A stretch of 64,000 nucleotides of DNA, taken from contig BDGG01000004.1 in NCBI GenBank assembly GCA_001949185.1, forward strand, positions 4,480,554 through 4,544,553, given 5' to 3'. The stretch's first letter is position 1. Each line of letters starts with the position of its first letter. Positions 24,301 through 35,300 of the stretch are shown in pieces. A model generated the notes under the pieces. The model made no database searches and was not told where the DNA came from. It worked only from the letters and a program-made list of their open reading frames with translations. Position numbers and translations under genes: made by a program. The DNA comes from Ramazzottius varieornatus (Eukaryota > Tardigrada > Eutardigrada > Parachela > Ramazzottiidae).

Positions 24301-25804
24301 CAACCGCGAGTACGACGGGGTGATTTATGCACGCGGAAAGTCCGACCTGACGGAATGTGGGCAAGTGGTCAAGCAAAAGTTCCAGTTTGAGCTGAACCTG
24401 CCGCTGGCCATGAGGAACGTCGAGTCATGCAACACGGTGGGAGACGAGGAAGGCGAGTTCCGCAATACCATTGTGCTGCAACACAATGCTCATGTGGTCA
24501 CAGCCTTGGACCAAACCTTCGGCCTCCAATGCAAATACGACTTGCACGCCAAGGAAGAACTGACCCAGCTTATTAATGTGTAAGTCCTTCCAGCCTGTCG
24601 TACCATCAAATGAGACGTCGGCAAAGAATTCACCCATATCGTTCTTCCGAAGTGGCACACGCTCACAGCCTGCAACAACAGAAGCGTGCGCCACTTGGGA
24701 ACACGATTTCTGTGGATTATTTGCCAACGTCCGAAACTCAGTGAGTCAATATAAAGCCGGCTTTGCTTGTTGGCAGAAATGCGTCGTTAGCTCGGATCCC
24801 GGAAGCCACCAGAGATGTTATACGCTACCGCGTGAAGCTGCCCCAAATCCGCATGCAGATTCTGGCTGTGGATGGCAACGAGATCACACATGCTGAACTG
24901 GGTACCGAGCTCGTTGTCCGAATCGACATGGAAGACATCGAAGATGTCTATGGACTGAGTATCCGTAACATGTTCGCCACCGATGGGCGACATAAAAACA
25001 ACATGACACTGGTCGATGTCCAAGGGTAATTACTATAATCAGCTCCAACCAGTGATTTCTTTATTGAGGCTGACGATTGAACGGTGATGTTTTTTTGCCC
25101 GGTTTACTTACCGGCTATGATTGGTCTTTCCAGTTGTCCAGCGGAGAACCTGATTCGCAACTTCCGGCAGGTCAACGCCAAGACACTGGAAGCCCGGATG
25201 GAGGTCTTTGCTTTCCCCGATGACAACCGCATCATTGTCGAGGCGGAAGTGCAAACATGCCGCCATCGGTGTAAACCGGTGATATGTCCCAATGGCGCTG
25301 AGTCCTACGGCAGAAGGAAACGGCGCGATGTCGATGCCGAAATCGACGGGGAAGAGCAAGGCGTGGAGGAGACGGTAGCGCGAAGCACCCTCCGGAAAAC
25401 TGTCACCATCACCTCACAAAAGTTCACGCTCCCTCTCACCAACGACAGATCGCTGAAAATCAGCGTCACAGGTTAGCCACATACTGAAACTTTGAACTTT
25501 GGAGTAAACAAAGTTCAATTCGTGTATCGAACTAGGTATGCAAGGAATGGACTCCAGCGGGATGATTTGCTACCTTCCGCATGTCTTGGCCATTCTGACA
25601 GTGCTGTGGTTCCTCACGGAAACAGCGAGCGTCAGTATCACCTGTTTTCTCAAAAAGAGGATTGATTGTTTTCAAGAGAAGCTTCGCAACGCCGAAGGTG
25701 TTTATAACTATGGTCCTTTTGCTACATATGCTACGGTTCCCCGCAAGGTGGCGCGCGTGCTTGTGCCGTCCGAAGCCGGAAGTTATGGCTCCTCGTCGTG
25801 TTGA
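21301..25804 (+). CDS. PAN/Apple-ZP domain transmembrane protein (NOAH/NompA-like), complete
   Basis: Apical extracellular-matrix protein of the kind that anchors cuticle to epidermis or sensory dendrites. Twelve exons keep frame: 21301-21373, 21451-21738, 21868-22137, 22200-22469, 22742-23078, 23148-23344, 23721-23929, 24095-24149, 24210-24579, 24777-25025, 25134-25471 and 25536-25804 (974 aa). It has a signal peptide and then about six PAN domains, each with the pattern C..C...C and LxxCxxxC, mostly one per exon. A ZP domain follows in exons 9-11, with a furin-type site RRKRR just after it. One membrane helix lies near the C-terminus (LAILTVLWFL), with a Tyr/Ser-rich tail. Domain order matches arthropod and nematode NOAH and NompA proteins. 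Three introns carry MITEs. Confidence 0.93.
22510..22696 (+). repeat. Hairpin MITE family A, two tandem copies (PAN-ZP intron 4)
   Basis: The first copy begins AACAAACTCGACC at 22511 and a second abuts it, ending GTCGAGTTGTTTTGCC. Together they fill about 187 of the 272-bp intron. Confidence 0.8.
23524..23680. repeat. MITE family B, 157 bp, TA target duplication (PAN-ZP intron 6)
   Basis: Terminal inverted repeats of about 35 bp (left CAAGTGCACGACAAAATAAG, right the reverse complement) with TA on both sides (23522-23523 and 23681-23682). CA(G/A)TG ends plus a TA duplication are typical of Tc1/mariner-derived elements. No coding capacity. Confidence 0.85.
24619..24728 (-). repeat. Hairpin MITE family A, copy (PAN-ZP intron 9), inverted orientation
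   Basis: Core AGTGGCACACG...CGTGCGCCACTTGG. The loop reads opposite to most copies. It fills over half of the 197-bp intron. Confidence 0.75.
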
Positions 25805-26453
25805 CATCTTTGTCCACTGGTTTCTCTTGCCTGTTAACTCCAAGCTTGTTAGTTACTTCCTGTTTGTGATTAATTTTTCTCCTGCTGTTGACGACTGTTA
25901 GTTAATAGTTAGTTAGACCTTTTGTAAAAACGACCGTGGTTTATGAATAATGGATGCGGCGCTGTTTTCGATCTGCCGCTCTGTGTTTCTAGCTATAGGT
26001 AAGAAGGGGTTATATTCGGGAAGTATTTTTGAGCGTTTGGTAGCGTCGAAACTTTGAGATGCAAAGAAGTTGCCAGTGCATGAAATTCTTGTCAATTGGA
26101 CTAGTCATTAGTACTGACAAACGTTTGGTACTGACAAACGTTTGGTACTGACATGATTAGCGCTGGCTGCAAATTCATCTCGTACGTACGTACAGTACGT
26201 ACGACGTACAAGCTGGCCTGGATCAGACTGGACGATATGGCTGGATCAGAGGGCCGTACTTGTTTCAGATCTCAGCTCGTATCTGCTGTATCGCACTCGT
26301 AGTTGTCACTTTCGAGATTTTGTGCTGATGGTTGTGGATCACTTCTGCTGATTAGCCATTACTCTCCCAATCTTGAAGATGTCAGTAGAGTTGGCTCTTG
26401 TTTGACAAATATCAAATTTTCTAGCACTATAGGGAAGACTCGGCATTTGGACC
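25805..26453. other. Intergenic between PAN-ZP and cyclin genes
   Basis: No gene. Holds a small tandem repeat (26112-26153) and a CGTACGTACG-type palindromic stretch near 26182-26213; otherwise nothing is seen. The cyclin promoter should be here. Confidence 0.4.
26112..26153. repeat. Short tandem repeat
   Basis: Unit of about 17 bp, GTACTGACAAACGTTTG, in two full copies and a partial third. Confidence 0.9.
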
Positions 26454-29400
26454 ATGGACTGCTGCAGAGCAGAGGATACATCATCGCCGTCGGACAGGAC
26501 GATGGAAGGAACACCGGACTCGTCGTTTGGCTCGATGGAGGATCTGTTGTGTGGCGAAAAGATGGAAGCCAGCCCGTGTCCGTGGAGCAGCCTGCACTCT
26601 GGATCTTCCTGTTTGTCCAGTGGCAGCTTGTGTGGTGTTCCGCGGCCTTACTCGCAACGACTAGTCAACCTGGAATACGACGCCACCCAATACGGGAGTC
26701 GCGCCCTGCAGATGAAGCTGCGCGAACAGACCATCACTTTCCTGGTGGACGCCTGGGATCAAGAAGTCGACAAACGACACCAATACTGGATGCAGGCCTT
26801 CATAGTAAGCAGATTAATGTCACATCCTTGATTTCACCGGATCACTTTCGGCTGGTGTATTTTCTCGATCGTGTGGTCAGTTTGCTCATCTGGGTTTCTT
26901 GTCACAGTACTTCCTCAAACATTCTCAATCGCAAGAAGTTCTACAGCTGTCCATCTCCTTTCTGGATCGATTTGTTCGGAGGTTCAGGGAAAAGTATGAC
27001 GGCGAACTGCTGGGCTCACCATTGGAGTGTCTCTTTGAAGCCTCGCTGCACATCGTTGAGCAGCTGTTGGACGATGGGGCGCTCCACAAATCTGTGGCCA
27101 ACAATAACGGCGATAACGTTCAGGTCAGAAGAATACATAATCTTGAAAAATATAAATTATTGTGTTTTCTTCTGTTCGATGATGCAACTCGATCGATCAG
27201 CTGATCGGTGAGATGGGATCCAGGTCACCAAATCAACACCTGCAACCGTTTTTAGTCTCGCATGCCATTTTTCTACGAGTCGATCCGAAGTCTCGTACAG
27301 GTTCGTGCCCTGCACGGCCCTGTATTCTCATAGAGAAATGGCACGTAATAATTTTCGAGCTAAACAAGCTCAGCGATTTTCACAGCTTCCACGTCACTTA
27401 GATTCACTGTCATGGGTCCTCAAGTGACAACCTTAAGAACCCTGCACTACTTGTGTTTTCGCTCAATTGGCTGTCCGGTAGGTGGACAGGGACTGTGGTT
27501 ACCGGTTGAATGGCCAAGAACTCGCAAGCCTAACGTTTGGGCTTTGGTAAGCGGAAGCACAATACTCGATGTGTACAGCGTATCAAAGCGGCTAATACAT
27601 TGGTCTCGTTCCGTTCTTTTGCGCGTCGCTCGTTCGCTGATATGCGGTCTGCAAGTTCGAATGGCTTTCAATTTTGGGCGATCCTTTAAAGTTGAAACAG
27701 GTGGTTGATACAGCCATCATTCCATTGATCCGTGTTGCAGTTTAGAACCTCATTTACCTGCTGCGATGGCCGTATAGGCACTCCTCCATCAAAGGATTAA
27801 TGAGACACGAGGCACACACCTCTTCACACACTGGAGAATGCCTTCAAGAAGGGGCCTTTGACGAACAGTGAAATTTGGAAGCTTAGGCGACTCTGTCGTC
27901 TTGGCAGGCGGTCCGCAGCCTGCGTGCTCCTTCTTCCCCTTTAGACCAGCGTCATTCACGCTTGGTCAGCGGCACCTGCCCACGTCTTGAAGCATGTATA
28001 TATAATATATGTATCGCCCTGTCCTCTTTAAAATTCAAGGCGTAAACCTCTCCGCAGATTCTGTCCTTCTCATTTACACCATTATCCTCTGCCCATAAAA
28101 GAGGGGCGCCTCATTATTAGCCGCACATAACTCCACTCAAAAGCCGCCGGAATCGAAAATGTGAAGCTGTAAATCTGAAGAGCAACGTTGAAATTCAGGC
28201 TGTTGATATAAACTGGGCGCGGGGCATCCCTCTTCCAATTGTTACTGACTGATAGCGTGCGCCACGTGGATGTCGAAAAGGCGTCCGCAGTGACGACAGG
28301 CGTCGTCACCAACTGTCTCTTTTCCAGTTTTAATATTTCTGCCGCATGGTGAGTGTCATGGATCTCTCGTGTTTTTTGCAGTTGACGGTGGAGATGATGT
28401 TGCGCGTGACGGACTGGGACGTGATCGACTGGACTCCGGCCTGTTTCGTGCCACACTTCATGGAGATTGCCGGCGTTCGACAGTTTGGCGGTGGCATGCT
28501 CTACCAGCAAACCCTCGCTCTATCCACCCTCTTTATGATCGGTAAGTGACCACTAGTTCAAAGAAAGCCCATCTACGTCGTGGATGGGCTTTGATCCAAA
28601 CTCCGAAATTGTTCTGTACCCTCAGCCTTAATTGCTGGAGCTATTAAGCCATCAGCATTCATTGACTCGAATGGTAATTACAAGCTATGAAATGGATTGC
28701 GGAAGTATGCAGAGCGGAGCCAGGAAGGGAAACGGCCTTCGTTCCCCCTGTCTTCCCTTGAACTTCTTGTACGCGGTCGGCCGTCGCAACGCACTTTGTC
28801 GCGCATCAACAAGTTGACAAGTTTAGAGTATGAGAAATTACAGTCATATCGTGTAAATTCTTCCTTATCGTCGTACAGTATCAACAGCGTCGACACGCGA
28901 TATCCGCGAGTTAACGTCTCATGAAGAGAGTCTCAATGGCTTGAGAACAAATGGCCCCACGAGAATCGATACATGGAGCGGTAATCTTATCTAGCGCCTA
29001 AGCAAGTTAGCTTAGTATTCGTGGGTAAGGCAAGCCAATCCCTTGGCTTGTTTAGACCAAGTTTAGAGGCGGCTTAATTGGTCGTTCAAAGGACCACACA
29101 TCCTTGTCAATGGTGTTACACCCGGTTCGCAAGCCCAGTGGCGCCATAAAACCAGGCTGTTTTTCGCCGCGTTATGTTGTCTTGCTTTTGTTCTTTGCGG
29201 CGCCAGCGTTGAGCCGAAAAAAGTTCTGAATGGATCCATTCGACAAAGATTGTTTTCCCAACTGGCGCACCTCAATGTTGTTGGCTGGCAGCGTGCGCCA
29301 CTTGGGCAGGACGATCTTGTCCAGTTTGCTGGCCGACGTTCAATGCTTCCAGTTGGATAAACGGCTATACAGCATGCAACAGGTTTGACTTCCTCCAGAG

Positions 29401-30986
29401 AATTTTGTCCTTTGACGCCGGCAGCTGAGATCCTTTAGCAAAACTTTGACCGGAAGAATATATAGTTGATTAGCCTGATTGTCGACAGAAGTGGCATAAA
29501 GTGCGCAATTGAAGCCGTGATTGATTGACATTTGACAGGCAGCAAAGAACATCTGCTTTTCTTCCAGTAACGAGAAGAACATCTCATTTTTGCAAGGAAC
29601 GAGGGAATGTCCGGAAGGAGAAGAGTTCAATGTGCCGTCGTAGGAAATGTCGGTGGTGCGGAACCAAGAGCGTGGCAGCTGCTCATCAGGCTAATTACCG
29701 TCCTAGGCGCATCTCTTGAAGGATGTATGGTACAGTAAAGGTGTGGCGGCGGAGACGTGGAGCATAGTCAGTGGCATGGTCATATCTTAAGAAATTAATT
29801 ACAGACACCTCGCTCGTTCCGACCATTGTGCCAACCTTCCACCAAGTTACCCCAAAGGATGCACGGAAACTACCCGACTTAAATTTGTACGGTACCGGAG
29901 GGGACATGGCAGACTAATTAGTGTACGCTGCGTAGTACGGATAGTGGACAAGGAAGTCGTTGCCGTAGTAAGATTTGTAAGGCAGTTAACTGCCTCTGCA
30001 GCGCGTCTAGCTCTTGTCTTCTCTTCAAACATTCAAGCGAGAATAGTCCAATGCCTTGAATAGTCATTCATGTTCCCCATTCTTGGTGTCGACGGAAGAA
30101 TGGACGAGGAATTCGTGTCGAAGACGGTGCATTCAGGAAGAGCAGACAGATGGCTGTCGCATGTAAACCTTGACGCACGTATTATTCACCATGTCACAGT
30201 GACAAGTCCAATCCAGGCTTTGAGTAGGTCTCAGAAAACATACATAGTAGTATGTCAGATGAAATCATTCGTCCAGGTCCATTATTGGTCGACAGAATCG
30301 GATCCATGTTTGTAAATACAAAGATTTTATTTAGACGATTGGGTTCAAAGAGATGTGTAATAATGTCATTGGGTGTTGTTACAGATGGGGAAGTGGCGTC
30401 GCGAGTGGCTCCATCAGCAATGGCAGCACTGGCCGTCATTGTCCAGTCATGGCTGACTCTTCACCTCTGGCAGCAGAACAAGTTCGCCGGGTCCGCGGAA
30501 GCAGTCTCTGTTCCCCTCTCCAGGGACTTCCTGCATGACAACCTCCACACCGTCCTTCAGGCCGGAGAAATGTCCCCGGAATACGTAAGAATACCTTGGC
30601 CCTTTAGGCAAACAAACTCGACAAGAACACTTGCTCAAGTGGCGCACGTTTTCGATGTTATAGAGTGCAGGCGTGCGCCACTTGGAAGAACGATCTTGTC
30701 GACTGTTTGCCGTGCTGCCATTCATTGAATAACACCTTGACAGTCTTTGATTTCGGGTTTCTTGTCTACGCAGTTTATACAAATGACGGACTTTTGTTTA
30801 CACCGACTGTTCATGGCCGAGTACCACGACGGACTGGATGCCGTAACGGTTCTTACCTTCTGCTGGGAGATGGGACAGACGCTAGGCCAGCTGTCGACAC
30901 TGCAATCAGCCTGCGTAGCTTCCCTAACCAACCCGAAAGATCTCAGTCCTCACCCCATCCACACCAACGCCTCCAGCATCAACTAA
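26454..30986 (+). CDS. Divergent D-type-like cyclin, complete
   Basis: Regulatory subunit for a G1 CDK. Five exons keep frame: 26454-26804, 26908-27123, 28382-28541, 30385-30584 and 30774-30986 (379 aa). A Ser/Glu-rich N-terminus is followed by the first cyclin box: REQTITFLVDAWDQEV, then LQLSISFLDRFV, matching the D-cyclin W-LEV and NYLDRFL positions. Further on, VTDWDVIDWTPACFVPHF matches the LKWNL-TPHDFIEHF segment. In the second cyclin fold, TLALSTLFM and VAPSAMAALAVIVQ match the D-type PPSMVAAGSVVAAV region. An Rb-binding LxCxE is not present. D-type is the best fit; E-type or an orphan cyclin remains possible. Introns 3 and 4 contain hairpin MITEs, and introns 2 and 3 are unusually long. 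Confidence 0.75.
29239..29330 (+). repeat. Hairpin MITE family A, copy (cyclin intron 3)
   Basis: TTCGACAAAGATTG...TTGTTGGCTGG loop...CGTGCGCCACTTGGGC. Good match to the family consensus on both arms. Confidence 0.8.
30607..30712 (+). repeat. Hairpin MITE family A, best-preserved copy (cyclin intron 4)
   Basis: Starts GGCAAACAAACTCGAC and ends GTCGACTGTTTGCC. The arms are nearly perfectly complementary. It occupies 106 of the 189-bp intron, 22 bp from the donor. Confidence 0.88.
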
Positions 30987-32395
30987 CACTGGCATCAAAT
31001 TGTATATGAATACTGGTGGACCGAAGCTGCCTATAGAAGATAACTGACTTGACACATTCGGACTCTCCCTTGAACGGTTATGACTTCCTGGTTAGAATGT
31101 ATGTCTTCGGTTCGACGCCGTTTATATATACTATTGAAATATTAGACGTTTAACCTTTCCAGTTCTCAGTTCAGACACTTTTTTCCTTGTTTTTGTTTAA
31201 AGATCCGGTCAATCATTTTTTTCCCCTGTTCTGCCTTACAATTGTCGGACCAGTAAACTCGGGATACCAGGTGCCTGAGTTTGGTTTTGTTCCCACTGTT
31301 CGCATCTTTCTTTGGAACGGCCGTGTTTTTTCTGTACTTAGATTTCTTGTTGAGAATTACTTTTGCCTTCTTAGTCGAGTCATCATTCTGATTTTTTGCT
31401 GTTGTAACGTCGTACTTGTAATTATGGAACGAAACAACATGAAATGGCACAGTTCATACACTTCAGCCTACCGCAGTCTCCTAAGCGTAACTTACATTCG
31501 CGGGGCGGCACCCTAACGGGTACTGTTGCCGCCGAGGGAGGCTAAAAGGGAAGAAAACGGGAACTGGGATGATGGCAGCGCGTATCCCAAGTTCCCAACC
31601 ATTGGATTACTACTCCCTGTGACTCAGAATACAATGCTATAGCCTTATCTCCTTCTTTTGTGACCTACTTTCGCTTCTCCTCAGTCACATTCCATACACA
31701 AGCTTATCTCCACTAATGTTGTACTTTGCCCTTCACTGGGCAAAGTTCAGCAGAGGGGTTCAAACACAAACTTACGAACAAAACAAGATCCGCAACGACA
31801 GCTCGTGCCCAAAAATCCCATGTTAGACCACCTGAATTGGTTTGACATGGGATAACATGGGGTATCAAGGTTGTATTACTAAGCTCTGTGAGCATTACGT
31901 AATAGCCTCACACTGTATCGGCGGCGGCAACAAAAGGGGGCACTGCGCAAGTTGAGCGGTCGAAGTCCGCTGCGCATTCCGCGCGAACACGTTCCGTCTT
32001 CCAAGGCAGTAGCCTAAGTTAGCTTCCACAGAACCACAAATTGTAGCTCGGGAGGAATAAACTAGAAGATACAGCAAAGACGTTCTAAACTCTCAGTTCA
32101 CCACATACCCGAATTCAAGAGAAACGCAGACAACCAGCGATGTGCACAAAGCCGTGCACAACTTCAAAAACAAAAAAGGAACACGTACCAATTACCATCA
32201 GCACAATACACTCGATATAAAACAAAGCGAGCCTGAACTAAAAATCAAATCATCGACAAAACAACCTTCTAAGACGTAAAGCGAGACAACGCAACAACAC
32301 GGTAAAATAGTAACGTCGTCTACCATCGTAACCAAAACGCCAGTCAGAGCAACGGTACTTCGTGCAACGCGTCTCTTATCTTCATCCACTTCCGC
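30987..32395. other. Intergenic between convergent cyclin and PIWI genes
   Basis: 3' flanks of both genes; no gene seen. AT-rich stretches (TATATATACTATTG near 31125) and short ORFs only. Confidence 0.4.
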
Positions 32396-35300
32396 TCACA
32401 AGTAATACAGGAACTGCTCCAAATCTCGATGAGGAGTCTCATGGATAGACTGTCCCACGACGAAGGCCAGCTTGTGTGCATCTGCCCGAAGGGTAAAAAG
32501 TGACATGTTTTTCTTCTCGGAATTTCAAAGTAATATGAGGAGAAAGGCAGACGTACTTTGACAGTTGGCTGGGACCTTGACAGGTCCACTCCAGTTGAAA
32601 TACATACAACATAGAGCGTATGTAAGAGCCTGGATTTGATCTAAGGTCAGGAGGGTCTCGTCCAGCAAAATGTTGTAATAGGCAGGAGAAACGGTCCCTT
32701 GACGGACACTTTGTGAGACGATGAAGAAATCCATCCTGCGACACACACACACAAAACACACATGTAAACCCAGGGCTAAGTTAATTCCCCGGTCATTCGC
32801 GCCGACCTAACTTGGTATGAATCTGAGTTACCAACCTGTTGGGTTTGGTACAGCCGGTATCGACAACGGTGCCGGGAAGTGGATTCTCCGTGTCTTTGCC
32901 TCGTGGTTCCACAATAAAGCGTGTGTTGTGGCGCTTTGTCACGACAATGTAGGCCAGTCGAGTGCTAAAACAACAGATTCAATCTACTTCCCTCGACAAA
33001 GCCAAATTTTACAGTTAGTGTCAGCCTTACCCGTCTCCACACCTCCGCCTTATTTCACTCTTAACCGCCATGATCTCGTTTGCAAACACCATCGGCAACT
33101 GACCATTCCCCACACCTGATAAAAAATTACATTCAATACGGGAAACTCTTGATTCGGGGAGCCGGCGAACAAAGCGTACCAGACCGTCATCCCAATGGCG
33201 CACGGTTCCAGCCAGTACCACTGATAACGTGCGCCACTTGAGATAACGGTCTTGTACGCTTCATCAGTCAAACTTCCATTTGAAACTTCAAAGCCCAGTA
33301 TGCATTACCGTCTCGATAGAAGATGACATTGTCGGGGAACCTTCCCCCGTGTTTCTTCGCGTACTCATCCAGCAACACTAGAAGAAAACCAGAAGTTTCA
33401 AGTTCATAGGGGGTTCAATAAGTCCGAAGGCAAATACCACATGGAAGTGCTGTTTTCAGAGCACGCTTTTCAAGCGATAGACCATCTCTTCTAACCACTA
33501 TCCTCAGACGTTGAAGTACCTGGTACTCGAACAGAAGGAGAAATTATTTTTTGAAAAAAGGCAAGAGATTGTTTTTCGATTTTCCTCGATTTTTCGATAA
33601 CCCGCGTTATCCGCACCGATCGTGTCGAGTATCTGAAATACATGATTTTTTAGCGCTCCGACAAAAACCAACTAGAGCGTGAAGGGATATAGAGTGAAAG
33701 CTAGCTTCTAACGGAAACACGGTGGAGAAAACAGAAAACTTTGAAAAATGCGGCTGGTGGTCAGGTAGCGCACTAGCTAAATTACCCCGTTGCCTTGCGC
33801 ACTTTCACTTTGGGCAAAAACGAATCCCTTCCTCCAGTCCTGACAGCGGTCGGGGCTTGACCTCCTTCTGCCCAAACTAGTCGCTAGGCATGGCATTTTC
33901 ATCCAGTGCTGAACTCAAACTTGAAAACAAACGACGGGAAAGACACCACATGATTTCTTCAAGAACGTTGCACACTCCAAAAACCTCGCTTAAAGTCGCT
34001 TCATACACTTTACAAAATTTTTTCAACGAATTAGTTTTCCAACCTAGGCTCTAACCCTGCCGTATCGCCCATAAGTTGCTCTAACCTTATGGAAAAAACT
34101 GCAGAGATCGAACGACCACAAAATTTCTGGTGAGCGCAGCTTTAAAACTTATTGAACCCCCCTGTGTAATAACCTTTTGGGTGCAAGTACTTCAAACCTG
34201 ACAAGAAAACAAGCTTCGACTTCACATACATCCGACATTAGCCCCCAGTTCACTGCCAATTTCTTGACGGGCAGCCTGGAAGAAGACCTTGCATTGGAAG
34301 GTGGTCAGTTCGTTATTCATCGTCGCCACCATGGCCACCACCGATCGGCCAGCTATGCGTCCACTGTCGTGGTATGTGTCAACGCCGATGAACATGATAC
34401 TTCCGCGCTGCAAACACCAACCTTACTCATCACGATCTTCACGGTCGGCAAAGGACGGCGAGCTGAGCCATCGAACAATAAAAACCAAAATTTCAAAACA
34501 TCATGATCGCTCCCGCGACCACAATACTAAAGAAAACTATCAGCGTTCTTTTCTGGACCACCTGCATGTCAGAGATAATTCACTGCGCTCTGCTAGTAAG
34601 ACTTACGAGGTTGAAACGGCTAAGATCGAGTCCCCACGGTGCGCCGCCCAACTTTGCACCCATCTGCAGCGCCACCTTGGTAGCCACTGTCTTCATTGCG
34701 CCGGGCTTCTCGATGGTTCTCTTGACGATGACTTGCGACAAAACTAGGGAAGAAAAAGCAGAGCCGGTCAGCAGAACCATCTGCGCGAGACAACACTCAC
34801 AACACTGGTCTGCAGAAATGAGCCAATATCCAACGACTGGTTGAATGAGCCAGATGCCAACGGACACTTTTTACCTGGCATCTCGACGCAGAGGAGGTGC
34901 TTCACTTCATCGTAGCGGTTCTTCAGCTTGTTAGGCAAAATGACAATAACCTGCAACAATCCGCCATATCACCGCATGGACAATGAATTCTGCCACCACA
35001 AAGTCAGACGGCACAGATGGTACTTATGTATTTACCAATTCGGTGCTATTGAACTGGGCCATCTTCTGTCGCAGCAGCCGAACGATATCTCGATCACTGT
35101 TATAAGGAACCCTGCCACAAACAACACACGACTTGGTTTCAAGGTTCGGCACTGGTCGTCGAACCATCAAGATCAGCATATTTTCCACCAGACGCTATTC
35201 GGGAAAAGGTCGAAGTGGACTTACACTTCGGGGTTTGGGGGATTCCAACCCATGGGCCTGCCAACCTGCTGCATCTCGACCCAGAACTGCTCGGCCATCC

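Noticed and set aside
27412-27708. Plus ORF of 98 codons in cyclin intron 2
   Set aside because: The cyclin model is complete without it, no cyclin-like residues, and no matching splice phases.
28255-28275. GCGTGCGCCACGTGG resembling the MITE-A core
   Set aside because: Only half of a core without a second arm; may be a relic but not counted as a copy. The same applies to fragments near 40718 and 59867.
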